Shown: positions 11,101-19,129 of the stretch, piece after piece | Numbering within the stretch: position 1 is the stretch's first letter | Layout: each line of letters begins with the position of its first letter | Position numbers and translations under genes: made by a program | Assembly (NCBI GenBank): GCA_019925795.1 | Contig: CM034305.1 | Span: 96,136,433 to 96,200,432 of the forward strand | Source: Dendrobium chrysotoxum | Taxonomy: Eukaryota; Streptophyta; Magnoliopsida; Asparagales; Orchidaceae | DNA: 64,000 bases | Direction: 5' to 3' | Notes under the pieces: model-generated | Told to the model about the DNA's origin: nothing | Seen by the model: only the letters and a program-made list of their open reading frames with translations | The model's database searches: none

Positions 11101-14100
11101 TGAAAAATCATCTATGAAGAGAAGCAAATAATCACTCTTACTGAGAGAGCTTGACTTAATTAGACCACATACATCCATATGTATGAGTTCAAGTGGCTTT
11201 TGTGCTCTTGAATTTTACTCCTTTGGAAAGCTCTTCCTGAATTGCTTCCCGAGTAAGCAGTCTTCACATATCTAGTATGGGTGATTGATGCAGGGTAGAC
11301 CTCTCACCATTTTCTTCTTTGATAATAGCTTCAGTCCTCTAAAATTAAGATGCCCAAATCGAAGATGCCAGAGCCAAGATGGGTCTTTGTAGCAAGCTTT
11401 GAGACACTTAGCAATATCATTTTCAATTTTAAGCAAGAACATTCTATTCTTTGACATTGGTATCTTTGTAATTAGGTTGCTTATATTATCTCTTATAGAA
11501 AGATTTTTATCTTTCGAATGAATATCATAACCTTTCTCTAAGAGTTGACCCAGACTTAGGATATTACTCTTCATATTTGGCACATAATAGACGTTAGAAA
11601 TGAATTGGTGCTTTTCATTCTTCAATCGAATAAGAATATTACCTTTTCCCTTCACAACGACCTTGGACTCATCTCCAACGGATACATTGCCGCTCACTGA
11701 CTCATCAAGTTTCACGAACATACTTTTTCTTTCACACATATGGTTGCTTGCACCAGTGTCCAAATACCATGTGTTATCTTCACCTTTTTCGTTCTCGTTA
11801 TACGCCAATAGCAAAGTGCCATCTTGTTGACTTCTCTCTTCCACGTAATTAGCATTTTCTTCAACTTTATTGTTATTGGGAGTTCTACATTCTGCAGCGT
11901 AGTGACCAAATTTTTGATAGTTGTAGCACATCACTTGAGATTTGTCATACCTTGGTCTTGATTTTCCTCTTCCACACCCTCTTGTTGAACTTCCTCCTTA
12001 TCCAAAATTTGTATTGTTGTTCTTGTCATTGTTAGAGCTCCAACCTCATCCGCGTCCATGACCACGGCCTTGTCCTTGACCACGACCTCTTCCTTGTTGG
12101 CTTCTACCATACTCGAGGCTCTCTTCTTTAGTTGAATTAATTTGTGTCTTCAGAAGTTATTCCGTGATCACTTGCTTCTTCTTTTTTTTCTTTGTAGGCT
12201 TGTAAAGAACCCAGGAGTTTCTCGATTGTCATAGCCTCTAAGTCTTTGGTTTCTTCAATGATGGCAACAATATGCTCAAACTTTGAATCTAAAGATCGAA
12301 GGATTTTCTCCATAATCCTTACATCTTCTTTCTAGCTTCTCACCATTTATTTTTAATTGATTAGAAATGGCTAAAACTTTAGTAAAGTAGTCGGAGATGA
12401 CTTCGACTTCTTTCATATGTAAGGCTTCGAACTCACCCCTTAATGTTTGGAGACGCACTTTCTTGACTTGCTCCGCTCTTTTATAAGAGGTCTGAAGCTT
12501 CTCCCATGCCTCTTTGGAAGACTTCGCATCGGAAATCTTCTCAAAAGCGTCATCATCTAACCCTTGAAAGATTAGATAGAGAGCCTTTTTATCTCTCTTC
12601 CTTGAATCTCTTAGATTATCCTTTTGAGCTTGGGATAAATTTGACTCATCTTGTGGCTCATTGTAGCCTTTCTCTACCATCTCTCATACATCTTGCACTC
12701 CAAGAAGGGCCTTCATCTTGATGCTACAATTGTCATAGTTGCTATTGTTGAGCGTTGGGACTTGGAAGGGGATCATGCCATTGCTCGCCATCTCTTTAGA
12801 AAGAAACTTCGGCTCTGATACCACTTTGTTGGAAAATAAGAGGCTATTGTAAGAGGAGGAATTCTAAAAGAGAAGAGGAACACTTGTAAAACTCACTTTT
12901 ATTTCACTCTTACACTTCTTGATTTTTCTTCATACAAAACTCAAAGACACCACTACTAGTACTCCTCCATTATGATTGTGCCAACACATTAATCCAATGG
13001 CTACTATTAACTCTCTAGAATATTCTCCTATCTTCATTTGCAAAAGTCATTAATTACATATTCTAGAATTCTCTAAATAACTATTTTAGAATATATTTCT
13101 AGAATCCTCTAAAACATTCTTCATAAAATGAGACTCTAGAATTTTCTAAGGACTTTTTTAAACTATGGGCTCAAATTAAAAAGCCCACTCAATTAAAAGG
13201 CCCAATTAATCAAGTTTAATTTTCAACAGAGTATAATTATGATAATAATTAGCACTTAATTAATTTAATTAGGAATTATTTAAATTTTAAGTAAACTAAA
13301 TAAAAATATTAATTGATTAATTACTTAATCTACACAGTTAACTTTTAATAATTTATTAGAATGTTAATTTAGTTTCATTAAAAATTAAGTAGGAGTTACT
13401 TAGGCTAATTAATGCCTAATTAGAATGACTAGATTTTGATTGGTCTGATTAAAAATAATAATTTTGAAAATTGATAATTAAATAGAAAATATTAATTAAC
13501 ATTATCATTTAGTAATTACTTTATAATTATGATGTTAACAGTTAAATGGAGTCTAATCATATTGATTAACAATGAATTGGAATAATTAAGGAATAACTAA
13601 TCTTTAAGAAGACATTTAAACATATAGTACTTAACAAAATATATCAATAAACAAAACAAGTTATTAATTAATTAATTATTAATAATTTAAGTTAGATTAC
13701 TTAGGCTTAAAGGGGATTGGATTACGTAGAAGTACTCCACCAATTGCACAATTTAATTGGATCAATGATCTAAAAAACAAATTCATAATTTCTTGCTTTT
13801 TTTTTTAAATCTTTTTCTTGTCCAGCTCACTTTATATTAATGTTCCTATTATAAATATTCGATTAGGGATTTCTAATTATTTATGTTAAATTTAAAGTTT
13901 TTTCTTTGTTTAGGATTTAATAAATGGATTGATATTTGAAGAGAAAAGAGCCGGTACAAATTTATATTAATATCTTTCTACTGATCCGGTCTTTGACCTT
14001 CTATTTAGAGTTATGATATTAACGAGAGAGATAAGATTTGAAAAATATATTTGAAAGTATGTAGTAATTCAATATTATCAAAAAATGTAAAGTCAATTGA

Positions 14101-14748
14101 GAGGTTTATAAGTATTGTTCAATTTATCAATTATAATGAAATATAAGATCTTATTATGAATTATATCTTTTTATATATATATTCATTTATATTTAGTTAT
14201 TTATGTAATGGGTTTGCTCACCCTAAAAAAGAGAGAAATTATTTTGTGCGGAGTTCGGACGGGAAGAACCGTACGGACTGTGAGTGTACACATTATGTAG
14301 AAACAGTATGTACATTAATTTGATACACATTGTGACAAATGGATTACGATTTATTATTCTGTCCGGAATCCGGAGGGCGTCCAGAGTCCACTAAAAAAGC
14401 GCCACGTCACAAAAAAAATGTACTGCGGTCGGTGCCCGCAATGGGTACCTAGGGATACCGAGCGGTACCTAGCAGTACCGACCTCTTTGTACCGGACGGG
14501 AGAACCGTCCGGTGTCCGGACAGAATAAAAGCTCGTACAAATGTGTATATAGTGTGTATACTTACATGTCCGAATGGTTCTTTTCATCCGGACTTTCGCA
14601 TAGAATAATTTCTCCTCAAAAGAATGGCTGGTTCAGCCCTCTTAACAAAAAGTTGGAACTTTTTGAGATCACTTACCAGTTCGGATGGGATAGCTGCGGC
14701 CAACAACAGCAGCAAAAGAGCAGCCATGTTTGGCGATTTCCCGGCCAT
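2079..14748 (-). CDS. CATHB: Cathepsin B-like cysteine protease, copy A (11 exons, 345 aa)
   Basis: Papain-family (C1A) endopeptidase of plant cathepsin B type, expected in the vacuole or secretory route. Exons, 5' to 3' on the minus strand: 14748-14677, 7517-7464, 7369-7289, 7188-7032, 6921-6917 (5 nt), 6827-6753, 6629-6504, 3466-3248, 2517-2404, 2303-2268, 2177-2079. All introns are GT-AG, and the exons sum to 1,038 nt in one frame. Residues 1-24 form a Leu/Ala-rich signal peptide, followed by a propeptide and the mature enzyme. Catalytic residues: Cys129 in CGSCWAFG, His284 in GHAVKLIGWG, Asn305 in LLANQW. The cathepsin B occluding-loop segment with HPGC is in exon 8. Oddities: the usual CDGGYP reads CAGGYP (Ala170), Phe167 replaces the acidic residue seen in copy B, and a TAA removes the 12-residue tail that copy B retains. 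Intron 1 is 7.2 kb with a Copia element inside. The frame looks functional; expression is unknown. Confidence 0.9.
3604..4113 (+). mobile_element. 5'-truncated RTE LINE fragment with target-site duplication
   Basis: About 470 bp (3622-4094) matching the last part of the RTE reverse-transcriptase ORF, plus strand, with many stops. Recognisable pieces are the AMLYGAECWPLKEKH-like stretch, MLRWM, and the 3' end near ttcatgtagccgac. It is bounded by TGTTGGACCCAGGGGGTCA (3603-3621) and TGTTGGACCCAAGGGGTCA (4095-4113), a ~19-bp duplication with one difference. Copy B has a single version at 32107-32126. The insertion in intron 7 of copy A therefore postdates the gene duplication. Confidence 0.88.
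4350..4602 (-). repeat. Cassandra-like LTR, left copy (3' LTR)
   Basis: Begins near taacatcccaaactcttgac and ends near cgtcaaca. It contains the 5S-like block at about 4425-4495. Aligns to 4796-5025 with roughly 80% identity by eye. Confidence 0.7.
4796..5025 (-). repeat. Cassandra-like LTR, right copy (5' LTR)
   Basis: Begins tgtaatagtctaaactc on the plus strand, directly outside the primer-site-like sequence. It holds the second 5S-like block at about 4870-4945, including gagcacgcttaac, complementary to the 5S box A/intermediate region. Its outer end is degraded and cannot be placed exactly. Confidence 0.7.
5100..5147. repeat. (GA)n microsatellite
   Basis: An uninterrupted run of ~23 GA repeats in intron 7 of copy A. 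It lies inside a ~1-kb stretch (about 4350-5345) that copy B does not have. Confidence 0.95.
6331..6450. mobile_element. Tourist-like MITE (copy 1)
   Basis: A ~120-bp near-palindrome running from tttgggacggctttcttatt to its inverse aagccatcccaaatgaag. Preceded by TTA (6328-6330). Copy B is empty here: 37770-37780 reads straight through cattcttagttgatt. Belongs to the same family as 7797, 45884 and 49300. The right-hand target-site copy is not clean. Confidence 0.75.
6917..6921 (-). other. CATHB: 5-nt micro-exon (exon 5) of cathepsin B copy A
   Basis: The minus strand reads AAAG|ATCAG|GTAGG. Exon 4 ends in phase 1 (CTT G|GTAAG) and exon 6 starts GGA CAC TGT. Only by inserting ATCAG does the frame close, giving Leu-Asp-Gln-Gly-His-Cys, which is the expected sequence just before the CGSCW active site. 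The same five bases with the same flanking splice signals occur in copy B at 38224-38228. Confidence 0.85.
7797..7914. mobile_element. Tourist-like MITE (copy 2)
   Basis: A 118-bp hairpin-forming element with arms gactttcttattgcttctt and aagaagcagtaagaaagtc, flanked by TTA at 7794-7796 and 7915-7917. TTA duplications with such termini fit PIF/Harbinger (Tourist) MITEs. The equivalent place in intron 1 of copy B (about 39420) is empty with a single TTA. Confidence 0.85.
8317..8734 (-). repeat. Copia 3' LTR
   Basis: 418 bp, starting tgttggaaaataag and ending ttttcaaca on the plus strand. It has a short duplication around gactctagaatgggactctag that the other LTR lacks. Confidence 0.93.
8800..12792 (-). 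pseudogene. Degraded Copia gag-pol polyprotein
   Basis: The start is probably ATG at 12790-12792, with a stop soon after (about 12686) where a Trp is expected. Pieces seen: gag (12680-12276); zinc knuckle CYNYQKFGHYAAEC (about 11930-11890); protease WYLDTGASNHM (about 11770); integrase core with DRGGEF (about 10980) and a C-terminal extension (10774-10061); reverse transcriptase with the YVDDLIF active site (about 9700); and RNase H remnants to about 8800 ending near KTHDQVADIFTKPL. At least five stops or frameshifts separate the pieces, so no full polyprotein can be made. Confidence 0.9.
12827..13228 (-). repeat. Copia 5' LTR
   Basis: 402 bp with the same ends as 8317-8734. It adjoins the primer-binding site (plus-strand ggctctgatacca at 12811-12823). 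Confidence 0.93.
14233..14616. mobile_element. Non-autonomous DNA element with ~85-bp terminal inverted repeats
   Basis: The left arm, from gagaaattattttgtgcgga through gtgagtgtacacattatg, is mirrored by the right arm, catagaataatttctcctc read inward with gtgtatacttacatgtccg. The core is GC-rich with short inverted motifs (gtaccg, ccggac). It sits in intron 1 of copy A, 61 bp from exon 1, and is absent at the matching place of copy B (41340-41394). No clean target duplication was found, so the superfamily is open. Confidence 0.7.
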
Positions 14749-15440
14749 CTCTTCCTTTCAGCTCTCCCTCCGTTCCAAGCGACGACATTCGAAGGAAGGA
14801 TCAAGTACTTAAATACCAGTTGGCGAGGAAAGGAGAGATTTTTAATGGCCTAAAATGGATTGAAGTAGGTTGGTGGAATGGGATAGAACTCTCGCGGGCC
14901 ACGAAACAATGAATCTTGAGCTGGGTGAAGGACCTTGATCGGCCGAGCTTCGCTGAACAGCCTAGCGTTCATTTTTGGTGTTTCTACGTTGAGATATTTA
15001 AATTATTATTTTATGTTTTCTATGTCAAGTATGCATTTACCCTACATATCTTATATGGAATTTTTTAATAAAAGAATAATTATAATTTAGAGAATAAATT
15101 AAAATGTCATCCATAAAGACTATTTCAAAATAAATTTTCTAAATCCAGGAGTGCTTTTGGATTATGAAAAAAGTTCATGATTATTATGATTCCGTTTGTG
15201 ATAAATTTTTTACTGTTTTATTTTTAGGACTATAATTATGATTTTTATTTAGCCATTATTTTTTTGTTGCTCTTAAGAAATTCTTATGCTGTAAAGCTAT
15301 TTTCTATAGCAGCTTTCAAAAAAGTTATTTTCTTCACAGTAGTTTTATGTCCAGCTTTATAAAATGCACAACAATTCCAGGCATACCCTATCTTTTCAAA
15401 AAGTCTACTTTAGTATTTGATATTATCTTGATGATATTTT
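14749..15440. other. 5' flank of cathepsin B copy A up to the duplication edge
   Basis: Probable promoter and upstream DNA. It is colinear with 41467-42060 of copy B, for example catttttggt...atatttaaattattattttatg. Similarity ends at about 15440 (copy A) and 42060 (copy B), in tatcttgatgatatt, which marks one border of the duplicated unit. A weak TATTTAAG sits about 60 bp upstream of the ATG. No other gene is seen. Confidence 0.6.
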
Positions 15441-15540
15441 TTATGTATTCATAGCTCAAAAAATTTTCACAGATCCATAGAGAGATTTAGAGAAAATATG
15501 ATTTTTATATGAGAAAGGAGAAAACAATAAGACAATTTCA

Positions 15541-15731
15541 ATTATAAAAATTCAGCAACAACAACAACAACATAAACCCTTTATCCCACTACGTGGGATC
15601 AACTACATGAATCATTTTTTTTTCAATTATGTTCTGTTAAGAGTCAAATTCTCATTTAAATCTAATAAAGAAATCTCATTTCTATTATTTTTTAACCAAA
15701 TATTTTTAGGTCTATCGATTATAAAAATTCA
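15541..15731 (-). mobile_element. Short 5'-truncated RTE LINE insertion with perfect 14-bp TSD
   Basis: Bases 15555-15717 match the 3' end of the RTE element at 33690, including the gcaacaacaacaacaacata tail and ccactacgtgggatcaacta. They are flanked by ATTATAAAAATTCA at 15541-15554 and 15718-15731. Only the last ~160 bp of the element were inserted. Confidence 0.92.
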
Positions 15732-16027
15732 TCATCTATAAAAATTAGTACAAGTATGGCCCTCCTCTATACAGCTAAAGAGACTTCCATGTGTGATGCT
15801 TATTTGGTTGTTAAAATACCAAAGGCTTGATCCTTATGTGCTGGTAACAAACATGAATAGATTCATTTTAGATAGCATTTATTTTATATACAACATTTCT
15901 TACAAAGCTGTCATAATTGTAGGATGGTCACATACAATAGCATGATGAATATTTTGTTCAATCTTCAAGTAAAAATAACTAATATTGTCATATATGTTAT
16001 GTACAGTATATTTGAAGTAACTATTAT

Positions 16028-17984
16028 TGATACATAAAAAAAAATCGTCTTAATCGTGCATGAATCTCGAGACATAGTCAAGTTGGAAACTTCCAAAAAT
16101 AAATTCAGGACCATCTCCAATTTCATTTAACTTAGAGTCAAACTAAACGTCTCGAAAAGACGAACCCAACGACACCAAAATCAGTCCAATTCGAGCCAAA
16201 ATGGGTCCAAATTGGGGGCCCGAAGCTTATTTGGAAGGTTCAAAGCTTAAATTGGATGACCAAATGATATCCAAATATAGCATGCTTATAGTAGAATTGA
16301 GCGGCTCGGTGAGACAAATGCAACGAGCTTAAGATCTCTGAATTCCGACATCATTAAAGTACTTAAACATTTGAAAACACTCTATGATCGGGAGAATCAA
16401 TAAGGGCCATCCATGGAGCACTCCGAACCTGAACCAGATCTTCTCTATATTTACGGGGTGTGTCACTCATGAAAATTTATTAATAGACCCCCACTCTCTA
16501 CATGAAGGGGGGCCCTTTGGCCGGAGATTGGAGAGAGATCTGAGGCTTTAAGAGCTCTAGCACCACCGCCGGCGAACCTCCGTCGACCGTCGTTGGACCT
16601 CCACCTGGCCGTTGACCGCCGTCAGACTTTCGCTCAGCCGCCGACCAGGGACTTCCACCTAACCATCATTGTACCATCACCGCCGCCAACCGTCATCATA
16701 CTTATACTCGACCGTTGACCATTGCTAGACTTCCACTTGATCATCGTCGGACCACCTCCAGGATGCCGATCGCCATTAGACTTTCATCTGGCCTTTAATT
16801 TCCATCGGACTTCCACCCGACCATCGTCAGACCACCGCTTGACCGCCAACCGCCACTAGACTTTCACTTGGTTGCTGACCGCCATCGGACTTCCACCCAA
16901 CCATCGTTAGAACACCGCCCGGCTGCCAACCACCACCAAACTTTCACCTGACCATCATCAGACCACCGCCCAATCATCAATCGTCGTTGGACTTATATCC
17001 GGTGGCCGACCGCTGCTGGACTTTCGCTCAACCATCTTCGGACCACCGTCCGACTGCACTACCCGGCCGTCGGACTTCTGTTCGAGCATCATCAGACCAC
17101 CGCCCAGCCACCGACTACGATCCCTTAGACCACCGTCTCCCTCATACTATGGTCCCTCCGACCTCAGTCGTCTGCCTACTACTGTCCCTCTGACATCTAT
17201 CGTCTGTTGACCTCTGTCGCCCACCAACTATAGCCCGTTTGACCTTCATCTCTTGCTAACTACGGTCCCTCTGACCTCTATCGCCTGCAAATTATGAACC
17301 CCCCAACCACTGTAGCCCTGCCAACTACAGTCCCTCCGACTTCTGTCGCCTGCAAACTACGGTCCCTCCATCCTTCATTGCCCATCAACTACGATTCCTT
17401 TTACCTCCGTCGACCACCGACTACGATCCCTCCGATCTTCGTCACCCGCCGACTATGGTCCCTCCGACCATCGTTGCCCGTGGACTACTATCCCTCCGAC
17501 TTCTGTCGCCTGCAGACTGTTGTCCCTCCGACCATCGTCGCCCGTGGACTACCATCCCTCCGACTTCTGTCACCTGCCGACTGTGGTCCCTCCGACCATC
17601 GTCGCACGTCGACTACCATCCCTCCGACTTCTGTCGCCTGCCGACTATAGTCCCTTCGACCTTCGTCGCTCGCCGACTATGATCCCTATGACCTTCATCA
17701 TCCTACCAACTAAATGAATAGGCCAATGTTCTCTTGAGAATGAATCCCTTATCATTAGATTCTTCCAACACAACTATGTAATATGCTCTATATGATATAT
17801 TGAGCCAAGGCTTTCCTCCCGAGAAAGGGCTTCATTTGTAATCGACTACAAAAACTAGTTGGTTCATTTTAACTGGGCCAGGCCCCATGGTTTTTTCCCT
17901 TTTCAGAGTTTTCCATGTAAAAAATTTGCCATCTCTTATAGCTCTCATACTCCTCTCTTTCTTCATATGTATGTGTGTTGTTAA
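16028..17984 (+). mobile_element. LTR (solo) of the same broad Gypsy family, with 32-bp repeats
   Basis: The start tgatacataaaa...atgaatctcgagac and the blocks gtctcgaaaagacgaaccca and actgggccaggccc align to the Gypsy LTR at 18023. The TATA position is degraded (ttattaatag, about 16478). The usual gccgcgtatatt end is missing. A possible target duplication TATTAT (16022-16027, 17985-17990) would set the end at 17984, but this is tentative. A long tandem-repeat section fills 16560-17700. Confidence 0.7.
16560..17700 (+). repeat. Tandem repeats in the LTR leader (about 32-bp unit in the 3' half)
   Basis: In 17130-17690 the unit is about 32 bp (gactaYggtccctccgacc followed by tcgtcgcccgcc), with a 64-bp higher-order pattern. 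In 16580-17110 a looser unit built on gaccatcgtcagaccaccgc is seen. The reverse complement of the same 32-bp unit forms the array in the LTR at 62436-63957. Confidence 0.85.
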
Positions 17985-18017
17985 TATTATTGTATCAAAT
18001 GCAGCTATCATAATAAT

Positions 18018-18022
18018 ATAAC
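18018..18022 (+). repeat. Target-site duplication ATAAC (left)
   Basis: A perfect match to 28828-28832 on the other side of the Gypsy element. Confidence 0.93.
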
Positions 18023-19079
18023 TGATATATCGCCAAAAAATCATCTTGATCGGGCACGAATCTCGAGGAAAATCTCAAGTTGGAAACTTCAAAAATTATT
18101 TCGGAGACCATTTAAACTCCGATTTCAGCAAGCTTATAATCGAACTGAGTGTCTCGGAAATACGAATCCAACAACACCAAATTCGACTCAATCCGAGCCC
18201 AAGTGAGTCCAAATCAAGTACCCGAAGCGCTGTTGGAAGCTTCAAACAGCTATTTGAGTTACCAAACGGTCTCCGATTTTGACGAGCTTATAGTCGAATC
18301 GAGCGGCTCGACGAGACGAATCCAACGAGCCCAAGATCGTAGAGTTCTGATATCATTAAGACCTTCAAATGCTTGATAAACGGTTCACGATCAAGGGATT
18401 CAATATCGGCCGTTCATCCGGATCACTCCTTATTTGCCCCTGATCCCTCATCTATTTACGGGCTATGCCACTCCAGAAAAACTATAAATAGCCCCTTATT
18501 TCTCTTAAGAAAGGACCCAAGCCAAGAAGAGAAGAAGAAGAGAAGAGAAGTCTAGGAGGGAATAGCTCCTCCTCGACCACCGCCGGAACACCGCCGGAAC
18601 TCCGCCGGAACACCACCGAAGCACCACCGGGCACCCGAGGGACGCCGGAGCTCTGCCCGACACGGGAGCAACATCGGAATTCTGCCCGATGCCAGAATTC
18701 TACCCGACGCCCGAGTGACGCCGGACTTCTTTCCAAGCGACGCCAGAATTCTACCCGACGCCCGAGTGACGCCGGACTTCTTTCCAAGTGACGCCGGAAT
18801 TCTGCTCGACACCCGAGTGACGTCGGAACTCCGCTTGGCCTTGTAACTGATGCTCATTGTAATCTAATCATCCTGAATTTAAAGGGCGAATCAGCCTCGT
18901 GTATTTCAAACAACACTAGCGGAACTCTTTCAACTGGGCGTGGCCCCGTGGTTTTTTCCAGGGTTTTCCACGTAAAAATTCTGGCGTTCTTTCATTCTTC
19001 TGTTTGTGTGCTGGATATACGTACAACGCTGAGACGGAAAAATTAAACTCTATCGCCGCGTATATTTGAGTCCGCAACA
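18023..19079 (+). repeat. Gypsy 5' LTR
   Basis: 1,057 bp, tgatatatcgcc...gagtccgcaaca. TATA box ctataaatag at 18482-18491. Downstream of it, 18570-18830 holds short repeats built on gacgccggaattctgcccga and cgcccgagtgacgccgg. Confidence 0.95.
18482..18491 (+). promoter_or_regulatory. LTR TATA box
   Basis: CTATAAATAG preceded by gccactccagaaaaa. The same string is found in the 3' LTR at 28224-28233 and in the solo LTR at 519-528. Confidence 0.75.
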
Positions 19080-19082
19080 GTT

Positions 19083-19114
19083 TGGCGCCGTCTGTGGGAA
19101 TCGAACCCACGACC
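19083..19114 (+). other. Primer-binding site with extended tRNA complementarity
   Basis: TGGCGCCGTCTGTGGGAA (19083-19100) starts 3 bases after the LTR and is a standard 18-nt minus-strand primer site: its complement ends in CCA. The next 14 bases (tcgaacccacgacc) continue the complement of a tRNA T-arm. The reverse complement has stem GTGGG, loop TTCGATT and stem CCCAC, followed by a 7-nt acceptor strand, a discriminator base and CCA. The tRNA species is left open; the sequence differs from the Asp primer of many Gypsy elements. Confidence 0.85.
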
Positions 19115-19129
19115 TCAAGTATCGCTACG

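Larger units (their letters stand above)
8317..13228 (-). mobile_element. Complete Ty1/Copia LTR retrotransposon in intron 1 of cathepsin B copy A
   Basis: A 4.9-kb element bounded by TG...CA LTRs (8317-8734 and 12827-13228) and a perfect 5-bp target duplication GAGTA (8312-8316, 13229-13233). It reads leftward, the same direction as the host gene. A Met-tRNA primer site TGGTATCAGAGCC is at 12811-12823 on the minus strand, and the polypurine tract is at 8735-8748. Domain order from right to left is gag, zinc knuckle, protease, integrase, reverse transcriptase, RNase H, which is Copia order. Several stops and frame changes make it non-autonomous. The LTRs differ by about a dozen substitutions plus a few small indels. 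Confidence 0.95.

Noticed and set aside
16560..17700. CRISPR-like or centromeric satellite array
   Set aside because: Repeats are contiguous with no unique spacers, lie within an LTR, and occur again at the same LTR position at 62755-63440.
18482..18857. Open frames on the minus strand in the Gypsy LTR (and the same at 28224-28599)
   Set aside because: Created by the LTR leader repeats; present identically in both LTRs and without any protein-like features.
19083..19114. A tRNA gene
   Set aside because: Only the T-arm and 3' acceptor strand are present, in antisense next to an LTR; no D-arm or anticodon arm follows. It is the retrotransposon primer site.
19082..19129. Gag start at ATG 19082
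   Set aside because: The first 16 codons would be the primer-binding site itself; ATG 19130 is the better start.
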